From NCBI GenBank assembly GCA_944322585.1, contig CALUPB010000003.1, positions 1 through 64,000 of the forward strand: a DNA stretch of 64,000 nucleotides, in the 5' to 3' direction. How positions within the stretch are numbered: the first letter of the stretch is position 1; each line of letters begins with the position of its first letter. A program made the position numbers and the translations under genes. The notes below the pieces were generated by a model that worked only from the letters and a program-made list of their open reading frames with translations, was not told the DNA's origin and searched no databases. This stretch comes from an uncultured Bacteroidales bacterium. Its GTDB lineage: Bacteria > Bacteroidota > Bacteroidia > Bacteroidales > UBA932. Shown in pieces: positions 49,607-59,406 of the stretch.

Positions 49607-50500
49607 ATGAGTTTGAAAATCGTAGTATTGGCAAAACAGGTTCCCGACACCCGCAATGTCGGGAAAGATGCCATGACAGCCGACGGTACCATCAACCGTG
49701 CGGCACTCCCTGCTATCTTCAACCCGGAAGACCTCAACGCACTGGAGCAGGCCCTCAGGTTGAAAGAGACGCACCCTGGCTCCACCGTCACCATGCTGAC
49801 CATGGGACCGGGACGTGCGGCAGAAATCATCCGCGAAGGGCTTTACCGTGGCGCTGACGGAGGTTATCTGCTCACAGACCGTGCATTTGCCGGGGCCGAC
49901 ACTCTGGCCACTTCATACGCTCTGGCCACAGCCATCAGGAAAATCGGGGAATATGACCTTATAATCGGAGGCCGTCAGGCAATCGACGGAGACACGGCTC
50001 AGGTCGGTCCGCAGGTAGCGGAAAAGCTCGGCCTCGCCCAGGTGACCTATGCAGAGGAAATAACAGATGTGGATGAAGCAGGCAGGAAAGTCACGATCAA
50101 GCGTCATATAGACGGAGGAGTCGAAACTGTATCGGCACCGCTTCCTCTTGTAATCACAGTAAACGGAAGCGCAGCCCCGTGCCGCCCGCGCAATGCAAAA
50201 CTGGTGCAGAAATACAAACGGGCCCTCGGAGCACAGGAAAAGGCCGCCATTACAAAAGAAGGCGCTGCCCTGCCGTATGCAGACCTTTATGACAGGAAGC
50301 CTTACCTCAACATCACAGAATGGAGTGCGGCCGATGTCGATGCAGATCTCGTACAGTGCGGTCTGAGCGGCTCTCCGACAAAAGTGAAAGCTATCCAGAA
50401 CATCTCGTTCCAGGCCAAGGAAAGCAAGACGATGACCGGAAGCGACAAGGATGTGGAAGGACTGATTGTAGAACTTTTGGCAAACCATACCATTGGATAA
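49607..50500 (+). CDS. etfB: Electron transfer flavoprotein subunit beta
   Basis: A 297-residue EtfB. The N terminus KIVVLAKQVPDTRNV, NPEDLNALEQALRLKE and the family block IIGGRQAIDGDTAQVGPQVAEKLGLAQVTY are clear. With EtfA it forms an FAD/AMP-containing carrier that takes electrons from the acyl-CoA dehydrogenase encoded two genes on. It begins a three-gene operon with 20- and 5-bp gaps. Confidence 0.97.
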   Translation: MSLKIVVLAKQVPDTRNVGKDAMTADGTINRAALPAIFNPEDLNALEQALRLKETHPGSTVTMLTMGPGRAAEIIREGLYRGADGGYLLTDRAFAGADTLATSYALATAIRKIGEYDLIIGGRQAIDGDTAQVGPQVAEKLGLAQVTYAEEITDVDEAGRKVTIKRHIDGGVETVSAPLPLVITVNGSAAPCRPRNAKLVQKYKRALGAQEKAAITKEGAALPYADLYDRKPYLNITEWSAADVDADLVQCGLSGSPTKVKAIQNISFQAKESKTMTGSDKDVEGLIVELLANHTIG

Positions 50501-50520
50501 CCGACACAAAAAGACAGAAC

Positions 50521-51540
50521 ATGAACAACGTATTCGTATATCTTGAAATAGAAGGCACTACCGTTGCCGATGTCAGCCTCGAGCTTCTGACCAAAGGCCG
50601 CAAGCTGGCGAACGAACTGGGCTGCCGGCTGGAAGCAATCGCTGCAGGCCACGGGCTTGCCGGCATAGAAAAGCAAGTGATGCCTTACGGAGTGGACAGG
50701 CTGCACATATTCGATGCAGAGGGACTTTTCCCTTACACATCACTCCCTCATTCATCCATCCTCATCAACCTCTTCAAGGAAGAGAAGCCTCAGATATGCC
50801 TGATGGGAGCGACCGTCATCGGACGCGACCTCGGCCCGCGTGTCTCGTCTGCTCTGACCAGCGGTCTGACAGCAGACTGCACTGCACTTGAAATAGGCAG
50901 CCACGAAGACAAGAAGGCAGGGAAAACATATGAAAACCTTCTCTATCAGATCCGCCCGGCATTCGGAGGCAACATCGTGGCCACTATCGTCAACCCCGAG
51001 CACCGTCCTCAGATGGCGACCGTCCGCGAGGGAGTAATGAAAAAGGAAATACTGGATGCCGGTTACAAGGGAGAAGTCATCAACCACGACGTGGCAAAAT
51101 ATGTCCCTGAGACGGACTATGTCGTAAAAGTCATAGACAGGCATGTCGAAAAGGCAAAGCACAATCTTAAAGGAGCCTCGATCGTTGTAGCCGGAGGATA
51201 CGGCATGGGGTCGAAAGAAGGCTTCGACATGCTGTTCGAACTTGCAAAGGAACTTCACGCCGAAGTCGGAGCCAGCCGTGCTGCCGTAGACGCAGGATTT
51301 GCAGACCACGACAGGCAGATAGGCCAGACAGGAGTGACAGTCCGCCCGAAGCTCTACATCGCGTGCGGTATCAGCGGACAGATACAGCACATCGCAGGAA
51401 TGCAGGAAAGCAGCATAATCATCTCTATCAACAGCGATGAGAATGCACCTATCAATACGATAGCCGATTACGTCATCAACGGTACGGTCGAAGAAGTGAT
51501 CCCGAAGATGATCAAGTATTACAAATCCCACAGCAAATAG
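50521..51540 (+). CDS. etfA: Electron transfer flavoprotein subunit alpha
   Basis: A 339-residue EtfA. The FAD-binding C-terminal domain shows ELHAEVGASRAAVDAGF, QIGQTGVTVRPKLYIACGISG and QHIAGMQESSIIISINSDENAPI. The ATG at 50521 (MNNVFVYLEIEG) is chosen, 20 bp after etfB; the open frame upstream overlaps etfB and is not coding. Confidence 0.97.
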   Translation: MNNVFVYLEIEGTTVADVSLELLTKGRKLANELGCRLEAIAAGHGLAGIEKQVMPYGVDRLHIFDAEGLFPYTSLPHSSILINLFKEEKPQICLMGATVIGRDLGPRVSSALTSGLTADCTALEIGSHEDKKAGKTYENLLYQIRPAFGGNIVATIVNPEHRPQMATVREGVMKKEILDAGYKGEVINHDVAKYVPETDYVVKVIDRHVEKAKHNLKGASIVVAGGYGMGSKEGFDMLFELAKELHAEVGASRAAVDAGFADHDRQIGQTGVTVRPKLYIACGISGQIQHIAGMQESSIIISINSDENAPINTIADYVINGTVEEVIPKMIKYYKSHSK

Positions 51541-51545
51541 AAGAT

Positions 51546-53252
51546 ATGGCCAATTTCTATACAGAACACCCGGAACTGCGCTACCATCTTGACAATCCGA
51601 TGATGGAGCGCATCTGCGAACTTAAAGAACGTAACTACAGGGACAAGGATGAGTTTGACTATGCTCCGCAGGACTATGCGGATGCCATCGATTCATACGA
51701 CAAGGTCCTGGAAATCACAGGAGAAATCACAGGAGAGGTCATAGCCGCCAATGCTGAGAGCGTGGATCTCGAAGGCCCGCACTGTGCAGACGGCCGCGTC
51801 GAATACGCAAGCGGCACCAAGGTGAACATGGATGCCATGGTCAAGGCAGGGCTGAACGGCATGACCATGCCGCGCCGCTTCGGAGGTCTGAACTTCCCTA
51901 TCACTCCATACACCATGTGCGCGGAAATCGTAGCTGCCGCAGATGCAGGCTTCAGCAACATATGGTCGCTCCAGGACTGCATCGAAACGCTGTATGAATT
52001 CGGAAACGAAGACCAGCACAGCCGTTTCATCCCGCGCATCTGCGCCGGAGAGACCATGTCGATGGACCTCACCGAACCGGACGCCGGCTCCGACCTCCAG
52101 AGCGTGATGCTCAAAGCCACTTTCGACGAGGCAGAGGACTGCTGGAGACTGAACGGAGTAAAACGTTTCATCACAAACGGAGATGCGGACCTTCACCTCG
52201 TGCTTGCCCGCTCGGAGGAAGGGACCAAAGACGGACGCGGACTGTCAATGTTCATCTATGACAAGCGTGACGGAGGAGTCAATGTGCGCCGTATCGAGAA
52301 CAAGCTCGGTATCCACGGCTCGCCTACCTGCGAACTCGTGTTCAAGAACGCCAAAGCGGAACTCTGCGGAGAGCGCAGACTCGGTCTTATCAAATATGTG
52401 ATGGCCCTGATGAACGGCGCCCGTCTCGGAATTGCGGCTCAGAGTGTCGGCTTGAGCCAGGCGGCATACAATGAAGCCCTCGCATACGCGAAGGACCGCA
52501 AGCAGTTCGGCAAGGCCATCATAGAGTTCCCTGCAGTATACGACATGCTCTCCACCATCAAGGCCAAGTTGGATGCAGGACGCGCACTTCTCTACCAGAC
52601 ATCACGCTATGTGGATATCTACAAGGCTCTGGACGATATTGCCCGCGAGCGCAAGCTCACACCGGAAGAACGTCAGGAGCAGAAGAAATACGCCAGACTG
52701 GCAGATGCATTCACGCCGCTTGCAAAGGGAATGAATTCGGAATACGCCAACCAGAATGCCTACGACTGCATCCAGGTACACGGGGGAAGCGGATTCATGC
52801 TTGAGTATGCCTGCCAGCGCATCTACCGCGATGCCCGTATCACCAGCATCTATGAGGGTACGACCCAGCTCCAGACCGTAGCGGCTATCCGATATGTGAC
52901 AAACGGGGCATATCTGGCGACCCTTAGAGACTATGAGCAGATTGCATGCTCCGAGGAAATGAAACCGCTGCTGGAGCGCGTCAAGGCTATGACCGACAAG
53001 TTCGAGGCCTGCACCAACCTCGTGAAAGAGGCTGCCGACCAGGAACTGCACGACCTGATGGCACGCCGTCTATACGAAATGGCTGCCGACTGCGTAATGT
53101 CGCATCTTATAATTCAGGATGCCACCCAGGCTCCGGAAATGTTCACTCAGTCTGCCAAAGTCTATGTGAACTATGCCGAGGCCGAGGTGGAGAAACACAA
53201 CGCATTCATCAGTAACTTCAACAAGGAGGATCTGGCCTGTTACAGGAAATAA
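51546..53252 (+). CDS. Acyl-CoA dehydrogenase
   Basis: A 568-residue FAD enzyme that oxidises acyl-CoA and passes electrons to the adjacent EtfAB. It is longer than the ~380 of short-chain members because of N- and C-terminal extensions. Visible motifs: MDLTEPDAGSDLQSV, RFITNGDADLHLVLAR, GARLGIAAQSVGLSQAAYNEAL, DRKQFGKAI, and IYEGTTQLQ with the catalytic Glu. EtfBA linkage supports a dedicated pair. Substrate chain length is not readable. Confidence 0.94.
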   Translation: MANFYTEHPELRYHLDNPMMERICELKERNYRDKDEFDYAPQDYADAIDSYDKVLEITGEITGEVIAANAESVDLEGPHCADGRVEYASGTKVNMDAMVKAGLNGMTMPRRFGGLNFPITPYTMCAEIVAAADAGFSNIWSLQDCIETLYEFGNEDQHSRFIPRICAGETMSMDLTEPDAGSDLQSVMLKATFDEAEDCWRLNGVKRFITNGDADLHLVLARSEEGTKDGRGLSMFIYDKRDGGVNVRRIENKLGIHGSPTCELVFKNAKAELCGERRLGLIKYVMALMNGARLGIAAQSVGLSQAAYNEALAYAKDRKQFGKAIIEFPAVYDMLSTIKAKLDAGRALLYQTSRYVDIYKALDDIARERKLTPEERQEQKKYARLADAFTPLAKGMNSEYANQNAYDCIQVHGGSGFMLEYACQRIYRDARITSIYEGTTQLQTVAAIRYVTNGAYLATLRDYEQIACSEEMKPLLERVKAMTDKFEACTNLVKEAADQELHDLMARRLYEMAADCVMSHLIIQDATQAPEMFTQSAKVYVNYAEAEVEKHNAFISNFNKEDLACYRK

Positions 53253-53263
53253 GGTCTTAGGTC

Positions 53264-53356
53264 ACTGTAAGAATGTTTTGAATTTAAAATTCAAACAACT
53301 TCCAAGACGGGATGTGTCACAGGAAAATCTCCGACGACACATCCCGTCTGTTTTTT
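53264..53356 (+). terminator. Dispersed motif and terminator after acyl-CoA dehydrogenase
   Basis: A motif copy (AATGTTTTGAATTT with its mirror AAAATTCAAACAACTT) is followed by a perfect 13-bp stem GACGGGATGTGTC (53306-53318) / GACACATCCCGTC (53336-53348) and a T-rich tail. It ends the etf operon; the convergent DedA gene stops at 53426. Confidence 0.9.
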
Positions 53357-53425
53357 AGAAACCGCTTTTCAAATCAGTGTGTACAGCTCGTGAGGATGCC
53401 GGCAATCCGGAACGGAGTACGGACA

Positions 53426-54088
53426 TCATTCCGCCGGCTGGCGGCGGGACTTGATTCTGGCGCGGATATATTCGATGACAGCAGGCAGGAGGGAAATGAA
53501 AATAATCGCCACTATCAGGATCTTGAGATTGTCCTGGACAAACGGCTGGTCTCCGAACAGGTAGCCTGCATAACAGAAAATCGCCACCCATACTGCCCCT
53601 CCCAAGGCATTATAGGTAATGAACCATGTATAATGCATCCTGCCCATACCGGCTACAAACGGGGCGAAAGTCCTGACTATCGGAACGAAACGGGCTATGA
53701 CTATCGTCTTCCCTCCATATTTCCTGTAAAACTCGTGAGTCTTCTCCAGATAGCTCTGCTTGAATATTTTCGAATCCGGATTACTGAAAAGTTTCTGTCC
53801 GAAGAAATGCCCTATCATATAGTTGCAGGAATCCCCGAGGAAAGCCGCCGCAAAGACAATCAGCACAAGCAGATGGATATCGAGCGGTATATCCGGAAGC
53901 GCAGCGATGGCACCGGCCACGAAAAGGAGGGAATCCCCTGGCAGGAACGGCGTCACGACAAGACCCGTCTCACAGAAAATGACCAAGAACAGGATAGCAT
54001 AAGTCCACAGATGATAATCATGTACAATCTCCACCATATACCTGTCGATGTGGAGGATAAAATCAATTATGAATTCAAAAAATTCCAT
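53426..54088 (-). CDS. DedA-family membrane protein
   Basis: A 220-residue protein with several hydrophobic spans. DedA (SNARE-associated/VTT) hallmarks: [38 protein letters not shown], and [20 protein letters not shown] with the conserved Arg. The family includes lipid transporters such as undecaprenyl-phosphate flippases; the specific role here is not known. Start 54088 ([10 protein letters not shown]) is preferred; the frame extends upstream through the promoter. Confidence 0.93.
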   Translation of the reverse strand: MEFFEFIIDFILHIDRYMVEIVHDYHLWTYAILFLVIFCETGLVVTPFLPGDSLLFVAGAIAALPDIPLDIHLLVLIVFAAAFLGDSCNYMIGHFFGQKLFSNPDSKIFKQSYLEKTHEFYRKYGGKTIVIARFVPIVRTFAPFVAGMGRMHYTWFITYNALGGAVWVAIFCYAGYLFGDQPFVQDNLKILIVAIIFISLLPAVIEYIRARIKSRRQPAE

Positions 54089-54139
54089 ATCGGGAAATAT
54101 TATCGCACTACTCGCCGTACCCTGTCGGATCCGGCGCCG

Positions 54140-54147
54140 CAAAGATA
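54140..54147 (-). promoter_or_regulatory. -7 box of DedA gene
   Basis: Minus strand TATCTTTG followed by C, matching TAnnTTTG, about 50 bp before the DedA start. It abuts a dispersed-repeat copy (ATAAGAAACTGTTTTG, 54145 onward), which supplies the start of the box. Confidence 0.6.
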
Positions 54148-54202
54148 AGAAACTGTTTTGCATTTTCCCGAAAATCCGGAACGGTTTCTGATATTATGTA
54201 AA

Positions 54203-54234
54203 GAGGTGCCTCTGTCTCACGACTTAGGCACCTC
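54203..54234 (-). terminator. Terminator of the surface protein-OmpA unit
   Basis: GAGGTGCC (54203-54210) pairs perfectly with GGCACCTC (54227-54234). On the minus strand it is followed by TTTACAT. It lies 44 bp beyond the OmpA-family stop. Confidence 0.75.
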
Positions 54235-54277
54235 CACGTGAAGAAATGTGTGAATGTGTAGTTATAGGGTATCTGTG

Positions 54278-55450
54278 TCATTTCACGATACATACCGCAA
54301 CCCTGTTTTTCTCAGGGGTGTCATACGGGCTCTCTGTCGAGCCTTTGTAGGATATTTTTATCCTTGTCTTTGATATTCCCGCTGTTTCAAGCCATCCGGC
54401 CACGGCCTCCGCCCGCTTCTGTGACAGGTACATGTTACGCTTCGCCGACCCTGTCTGAGGATCCGCATAGCCCGTCACTTCAACTACAGTTCCAGGATTC
54501 TCCCTGGCTATTGCGGCCAATTCTTCCAGTTTCGCCATCTCGGACTCCCGGAGTTCGTACCTCCCTATCCTGAAGAATACATCACGCTTCTCTGACTTGA
54601 ACTCCGATACCGGTGTCTCCTCTTGTTCCGGTGCCGCTTCTTCTACCGGAGTCGGAACAGGTGCGGGCGCTGCCGGTGCCGATGCCTGACCATCATCTTC
54701 CGGCGCCGGTTTCTCCTCCGGTACGGTTACCGGCACAGGGGCCACGACCGCAGGCTGGCTCTTAGCCTTCGACTTTCCCTTGCCCAAACCTATGTTGAAC
54801 GTGAGGCCCGCAAGCGCTCCCAGCTGCCAGTCCACCGCGCTTCCCTGTTTCGAGTTGAACTTGTCTCCGAGGATGTTCGCGTTGACTTCAAGGTTGAACT
54901 GTACCGCATCAGTTATCCTGATGCCTGTACCTACTCCGAAACGGCCGCCAGGGAAGACCTTACTGCCGTCCCACAGATATCCGTCGGCCGGGAAACGGGA
55001 GGCAAGAGACTGCGTCTCTACGTTGTTGAACGCTCCGTTGACCCCGACGCCAGCAAACAGGTACGGACTCAACGCCCGGCTCATCCTGTATCCGCTGAAG
55101 ATACCGCAGATGTCCACTATGACATCGACGTTTCCCTGAAGATAGTTGTAGCGGTAAACCTCCGTCGGCCCCACAAGGGCGCCCTTGGCCTGCCACCCCG
55201 AAACGCCTGCCCGAAGCTTCCATACCGGCGTGAAGCGGTAGCCGAAGCCGATGGCCGCCGACGGTGACAAAAGGTCCCCGAATGAGGTCTCCCCTACTGT
55301 CTGGCCTATCCCGCCCTGAACCGTGATGAACCAGTGCCCGCGGAATTCATCCGTCTTGCCTGCCGGCGTCCGGGCCTGCACCTCTGTCACCGTCAGAAAC
55401 ATCAGCGATGCTGCAAGTAGGCTGCTGATTGTCTTTATTGTCTTTTTCAT
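54278..55450 (-). CDS. OmpA-family outer-membrane protein
   Basis: A 390-residue protein: signal peptide (MKKTIKTISSLLAASLMFLTVTEVQA), an N-terminal beta-barrel of about 200 residues (HWFITVQGGIGQTVGE... LGALAGLTFNIGLGK), a Pro/Ala/Glu-rich linker (about 240-290), and a C-terminal OmpA peptidoglycan-binding domain (VEVTGYADPQTGSAKRNMYLSQKRAEAV). It follows the large surface lipoprotein on the same strand behind an attenuator-like hairpin, so it may share its phase-variable promoter. Confidence 0.93.
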   Translation of the reverse strand: MKKTIKTISSLLAASLMFLTVTEVQARTPAGKTDEFRGHWFITVQGGIGQTVGETSFGDLLSPSAAIGFGYRFTPVWKLRAGVSGWQAKGALVGPTEVYRYNYLQGNVDVIVDICGIFSGYRMSRALSPYLFAGVGVNGAFNNVETQSLASRFPADGYLWDGSKVFPGGRFGVGTGIRITDAVQFNLEVNANILGDKFNSKQGSAVDWQLGALAGLTFNIGLGKGKSKAKSQPAVVAPVPVTVPEEKPAPEDDGQASAPAAPAPVPTPVEEAAPEQEETPVSEFKSEKRDVFFRIGRYELRESEMAKLEELAAIARENPGTVVEVTGYADPQTGSAKRNMYLSQKRAEAVAGWLETAGISKTRIKISYKGSTESPYDTPEKNRVAVCIVK

Positions 55451-55489
55451 AATATTTCAGTCTGACTCTTTGGTTATCAATTATTACAA

Positions 55490-55515
55490 AGGGGTGGCCG
55501 TCACCGACCACCCCT
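55490..55515 (-). terminator. Attenuator-like hairpin between surface protein and OmpA genes
   Basis: AGGGGTGG (55490-55497) pairs with CCACCCCT (55508-55515), 8 bp, followed on the minus strand by TTTG. It could limit read-through from the surface-protein gene into the OmpA gene. Confidence 0.6.
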
Positions 55516-55557
55516 CCTGTATTAATCAGTGTTTAGAAACAGCTTCCCGGAAAACCG

Positions 55558-58500
55558 CTATTCTTCACTGATTCTTACTTTCAGTTCTGTCTTGATTGCT
55601 CCCTGAGGATCTGTCTGAACTTTACCGTTATAGTCCAGATAATAGCTCAAGGTAACTCCAATCGTGAATGTAACAGGACTCTGGATAGTACCATTGTCAC
55701 CATAGTAAGTCAAAGTTCCGGTAGCAGAATCATAGTTGTAAGATCCGATGTAAGATCCACCGTTGTCAGCCACCTTGTCTATGAGCTGAGAATCGAATGT
55801 GATAGTCGCACCATAGAGTTTCATTGCCTCACTTGCGTTGACAGAAGCGATATCTTTAATCTCTTCGCCGCTTGCCGGGATAAAGTTCTTTCCGTCGCCA
55901 TAACCATCTGCAGCCACTGCTTCAAGAAGCTCCCAAAGATTGATGACCTTGTCATTACCTGCCTTTCTTGTAAGTTCAACAGGCTCTGCCTTAGCTTCGA
56001 AAGATTCTATAAGTTCAGGAGCCTTGATAGTAAGCGTCTTCTGATCTACAACGATATTTTTGGCCTTGAGAATTACATTTACTTCAAGTTCACGTGCGGT
56101 ATAATCAGACCAGTCGATAACCCATTCGTCAGGATTGGTCAGGTTGCCTGTAGCTACGTCAACACCGAGCACCTTGGAAAGATCCGGGATGTTGACAATA
56201 CCTGCAGCAGCATCCTCTTTGGTTACGGCTTCGAAGCTGACTGTAAGCTCATCTGCCGGAAGATCGGCTATTTCACCGCTTACATGGAGATAGTTTGCCG
56301 GATTCACAGTCTGGAGCTGATAAACGCCGCCTACCTCTTCGTATTTCAGGTAAACAACACCTTCAGGTGCATTGGCAGAGTCGTATGCGAGTTTGTATTC
56401 CGGATCAGGAATTGTACCGTTGGCAGTAAACGTGTATGTTACGCCGTACCATGTCTTGATCTTGGTCTCGAATGCGAACTGCTCATCAATAGCTTTGACT
56501 ACAGAACTGCTCAGTCTGATGAATGAGCTTTCCTGATTAGCTGAAGGTTCTTTTTCAGGGTCTATTGCAAGATAAGTGAATGTCTCATCTACTTCAGTCT
56601 CGCCCTTCGTTGCAGAATAGGTAGTTGCAGCATTAAGTTTGAGAGATGCAGTGAACTCTTCCGCATCCTTGAACCAAGGCTGGCCCTGAGCTTTTTCGTA
56701 TGCCATAGCATAACCGTCTTCGAGTCCGATGAATACAACACCCTCCGTGAAGAACTTAAGCTCTACCTGACCATAGTCTACAGTCGCATCCTCAGGCATT
56801 GCCTTAAGAGTTACGACGAAGTTTACAGTGTACTCTGTAGTAGGGTAGTCAGGATGTTCATATGTGTATGCAAACGTATATTCGTATACACCGCCCTGAG
56901 CGAACTTGTAGTTCTTGAGAGCAACGTTTACTGTGTTCTTCTCAACATCTACGCTTTCGATTGCAAGAGCAGGGGTAGGAGTCAATGTAGTTTCTTCTCC
57001 ATCGAGTTTGACAGTAACTTTCCTGCCTCCATCCACGAGCGTTCCTTCAGTCAGGACTTTTGCAAGATCCATTTCACCGAGAGGTCCTTCGACACTGTAT
57101 GACTGTGCGAAATCGATGTTGCGCGTCACGGCTGTAGGATTATCCTTGTTATCAGCATGTGCAAGAGCAAACTCATAATCCCATGCCTGTTCTGCCCCAG
57201 TAACATTGATGGCGATAGGTTCGTTGACTACTATATAGTCCTGATGATTCGTAAGAACGATCTTGTTCTCACTGAGCTCTCCGAAGTAGAAAGTATTGTC
57301 TACTGAAACAGACTCGCCCAGAACTTCGGTCATTTCCTTGTCATCAGCCATGTCAACGCTGGTTCCGTACGGTTCTACTGCCTGATTTACTGTAAAGTAA
57401 TCTTTGATACCGTCTTTAGAATAAGTTACGTAAGGACCGTAATTAGGGGTAATTGCGGTAGCATCGTCAAGCCTGAGTTTTGCTGCTGCTTCATCAAGAG
57501 GCAGATAGTCAGGATTTTCTTCTGTCCCGAAGTTGATATGGAGAGTATAACCCTCATAGAAATTTCTCAGAGTAGGTTCAACTGACCATGCTACCTTATA
57601 TTCTTTTGTATCCGGATATATTTTCTCACCTTCCGCTGCATCACCGTTGTAAAGGACATATTTGCCGCTCAGTTCAAGATCTGCAGTAGAAGATGCTATC
57701 TGGACATAGTCACTTGAATAGCTCGTAGATGCATCGATTCCAGTAACATCATCAGCTGCTTCAGCCGTTTCCACATCTTCCTTGGAAGCTACATACAGAG
57801 CAAATGTGTACGGATTATTCTCGAGGTCTCCATACTCTTCTGCATCAAGTGTCAATTCTACGTTTACATATCCCTCTTTCACTTCAGTGACAGTAAGATC
57901 CTCGGCGCCGAGTACTTTTGTATCCTCAACGGATGCCGACCTTGTCTTTACAGGAAGAACGTATGCAAAAACATTCTCGTTCTGCTGGCTGACGAGATTC
58001 GCTGACAAAGAAGCAGGGGTTACGCGGAATGTCGCATCGACCACTACCTTGTCAGATACCGGCTCACCGAAAAGTGTATATGAAACCAAAGATGCGCAGT
58101 TGTCGTTGTATTCCGGGACGAATACGAGAGACTGTATTCTGTTGGCAAGATCCTTGACTGTACCTACAAGAGCTGTGATCTGGCTCTGCAGCGCATCCGT
58201 TGCACTCTTGATAGCTGCTGCGATGTCACCTGTAACTGAACCGTCATTTTTCAGAGCTTTATCAATCGCGTCCTGAATTTTCTCGTCAAAGTCAATGCCC
58301 TCGAGAGCGTCAACTCTGCCGGCAAGTGCAGACAGTTCTGATGCATCCGCCTTTGCGTTAAGGGCTTCTTTCAATGCATAGACATCACCCAGAGATTCGC
58401 TCAAAGCCTTTACAGCATTGTCTGCATATTCTTTGGCTGCGTTAATCTGCGCTGTAAGGTCTGACGTCTTTACATAATCGGCAAGAGCATCTTCTTTCAG

Positions 58501-59037
58501 ATAACCCGCAAGATCCTCTTCCGTAAGATAGCCTGCAAGGTCGTTTTCCGTAAGATAACCTTCAAGATCATCGGCAGTCAGATACTTTCCGAGTTCTCCC
58601 GTGATTTTTCCTATCTCCTCGTTGAGTTTTGAGATAGTCGCGAATGTTGCATGTGCGGCATCCGCAGCCTCGATTGTTTCATAAATCGAAAGGTCGATTC
58701 CTTCGACTGTAGCTTTGAGATCTTCCAGATCAGCAGTCAATGTCTCAAGATCCTCGATCCTTCCGGCAAGACCGTCTGTATCTGACTCGAGTGTCGAAAG
58801 TGCTGTCTGCAGTCCGTCTACAGTTCCATCAAGTGTATTGATGAGTCCCTTGGCCTCATCAACAGCACTGGACAAACTTGTCAACTGCTCCTCTACGCTG
58901 GCCAGTTTACCTTCTTCGAGCTGGTCAATGCGGTTATTGATCGCATTGATGTCTTCCTCGTAGTCAGTACAGCCAGTGAAGGCAAACACTCCGCATGCCA
59001 GCGAGAGTGCCGTCACCGTTCTGAAAATGTTTTTCAT
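55558..59037 (-). CDS. Large coiled-coil surface lipoprotein, predicted phase-variable
   Basis: A 1159-residue lipoprotein (signal and lipobox FAFTGCTDYEEDI). The N-terminal ~300 residues are a coiled coil of the DUF4988-like type (INAINNRIDQLEEGKLASVEEQ...), with four short tandem units around YLTADDLEGYLTENDLAGYL. The remaining ~850 residues are beta-rich and look like repeated Ig-type modules, ending KTELKVRISEE. I see no enzyme motif; an adhesin or surface-layer role is possible. Start 59037 gives the signal peptide. It lies 20 bp from an inverted repeat bordering a promoter that currently points away, and its own minus-strand promoter is not visible. Confidence 0.85.
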   Translation of the reverse strand: MKNIFRTVTALSLACGVFAFTGCTDYEEDINAINNRIDQLEEGKLASVEEQLTSLSSAVDEAKGLINTLDGTVDGLQTALSTLESDTDGLAGRIEDLETLTADLEDLKATVEGIDLSIYETIEAADAAHATFATISKLNEEIGKITGELGKYLTADDLEGYLTENDLAGYLTEEDLAGYLKEDALADYVKTSDLTAQINAAKEYADNAVKALSESLGDVYALKEALNAKADASELSALAGRVDALEGIDFDEKIQDAIDKALKNDGSVTGDIAAAIKSATDALQSQITALVGTVKDLANRIQSLVFVPEYNDNCASLVSYTLFGEPVSDKVVVDATFRVTPASLSANLVSQQNENVFAYVLPVKTRSASVEDTKVLGAEDLTVTEVKEGYVNVELTLDAEEYGDLENNPYTFALYVASKEDVETAEAADDVTGIDASTSYSSDYVQIASSTADLELSGKYVLYNGDAAEGEKIYPDTKEYKVAWSVEPTLRNFYEGYTLHINFGTEENPDYLPLDEAAAKLRLDDATAITPNYGPYVTYSKDGIKDYFTVNQAVEPYGTSVDMADDKEMTEVLGESVSVDNTFYFGELSENKIVLTNHQDYIVVNEPIAINVTGAEQAWDYEFALAHADNKDNPTAVTRNIDFAQSYSVEGPLGEMDLAKVLTEGTLVDGGRKVTVKLDGEETTLTPTPALAIESVDVEKNTVNVALKNYKFAQGGVYEYTFAYTYEHPDYPTTEYTVNFVVTLKAMPEDATVDYGQVELKFFTEGVVFIGLEDGYAMAYEKAQGQPWFKDAEEFTASLKLNAATTYSATKGETEVDETFTYLAIDPEKEPSANQESSFIRLSSSVVKAIDEQFAFETKIKTWYGVTYTFTANGTIPDPEYKLAYDSANAPEGVVYLKYEEVGGVYQLQTVNPANYLHVSGEIADLPADELTVSFEAVTKEDAAAGIVNIPDLSKVLGVDVATGNLTNPDEWVIDWSDYTARELEVNVILKAKNIVVDQKTLTIKAPELIESFEAKAEPVELTRKAGNDKVINLWELLEAVAADGYGDGKNFIPASGEEIKDIASVNASEAMKLYGATITFDSQLIDKVADNGGSYIGSYNYDSATGTLTYYGDNGTIQSPVTFTIGVTLSYYLDYNGKVQTDPQGAIKTELKVRISEE

Positions 59038-59056
59038 AACTACATTTGGTTTGTTA

Positions 59057-59292
59057 CACATTGTAATAATCAGGTGACACCGGCACTCCTGCCGGGAGCA
59101 TATCGGAGACATTGTGACGGCACATGGCCGGCAAGCGCACAGGCTACCGGAACAATCAGCCGATACAGATAAAATATTTTTTGAAATTGTTTTGCTAAAT
59201 ATGAAAAATCCTTTATCTTTGCGAATATTTGTGTGGTGGCCTATAAAACCATAGACGAAGAAATAACATATCTAATATATTATTACAATGTG
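59057..59292. mobile_element. Predicted invertible promoter segment (OFF orientation)
   Basis: The left arm CACATTGTAATAAT (59057-59070) and right arm ATTATTACAATGTG (59279-59292) are perfect 14-bp inverted repeats enclosing 208 bp. Inside is a consensus promoter on the plus strand. Inversion would move its -7 box to 59135-59128 on the minus strand, giving an ~85-nt leader for the surface lipoprotein. A tyrosine recombinase gene lies 115 bp to the right. This matches the known architecture of recombinase-linked invertible promoters in Bacteroides; the switching itself is inferred. Confidence 0.85.
59191..59221 (+). promoter_or_regulatory. Consensus promoter inside the invertible segment
   Basis: TTTG (59191-59194), 19-bp spacer, TATCTTTG (59214-59221) followed by C: a full match to the Bacteroidetes consensus. 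No plus-strand gene lies downstream; the transcript would cross the right repeat and run antisense into the recombinase 3' end. The 59293-59406 gap has no gene. Confidence 0.88.
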
Positions 59293-59406
59293 GAATAATC
59301 AGATATCACGTCTCTGATTTTCCGTTTCCGTAATACTTTTTAATCCAATTATTTCACGACACTCCTGCCATCCTGTGCCTGTCAGACCGGCAGTCTTGCA
59401 TACGGC

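Noticed and set aside
55480..55489. ATTATTACAA, matching 10 of 14 bases of the inverted-repeat arm, upstream of the OmpA gene
   Set aside because: A 10-bp AT-rich match can arise by chance and has no promoter beside it; kept only as a note in case of a third recombination site.
59233..59298. 21-codon GTG frame downstream of the invertible promoter
   Set aside because: Very short, no ribosome site, ends across the right inverted repeat; not supported as a gene.
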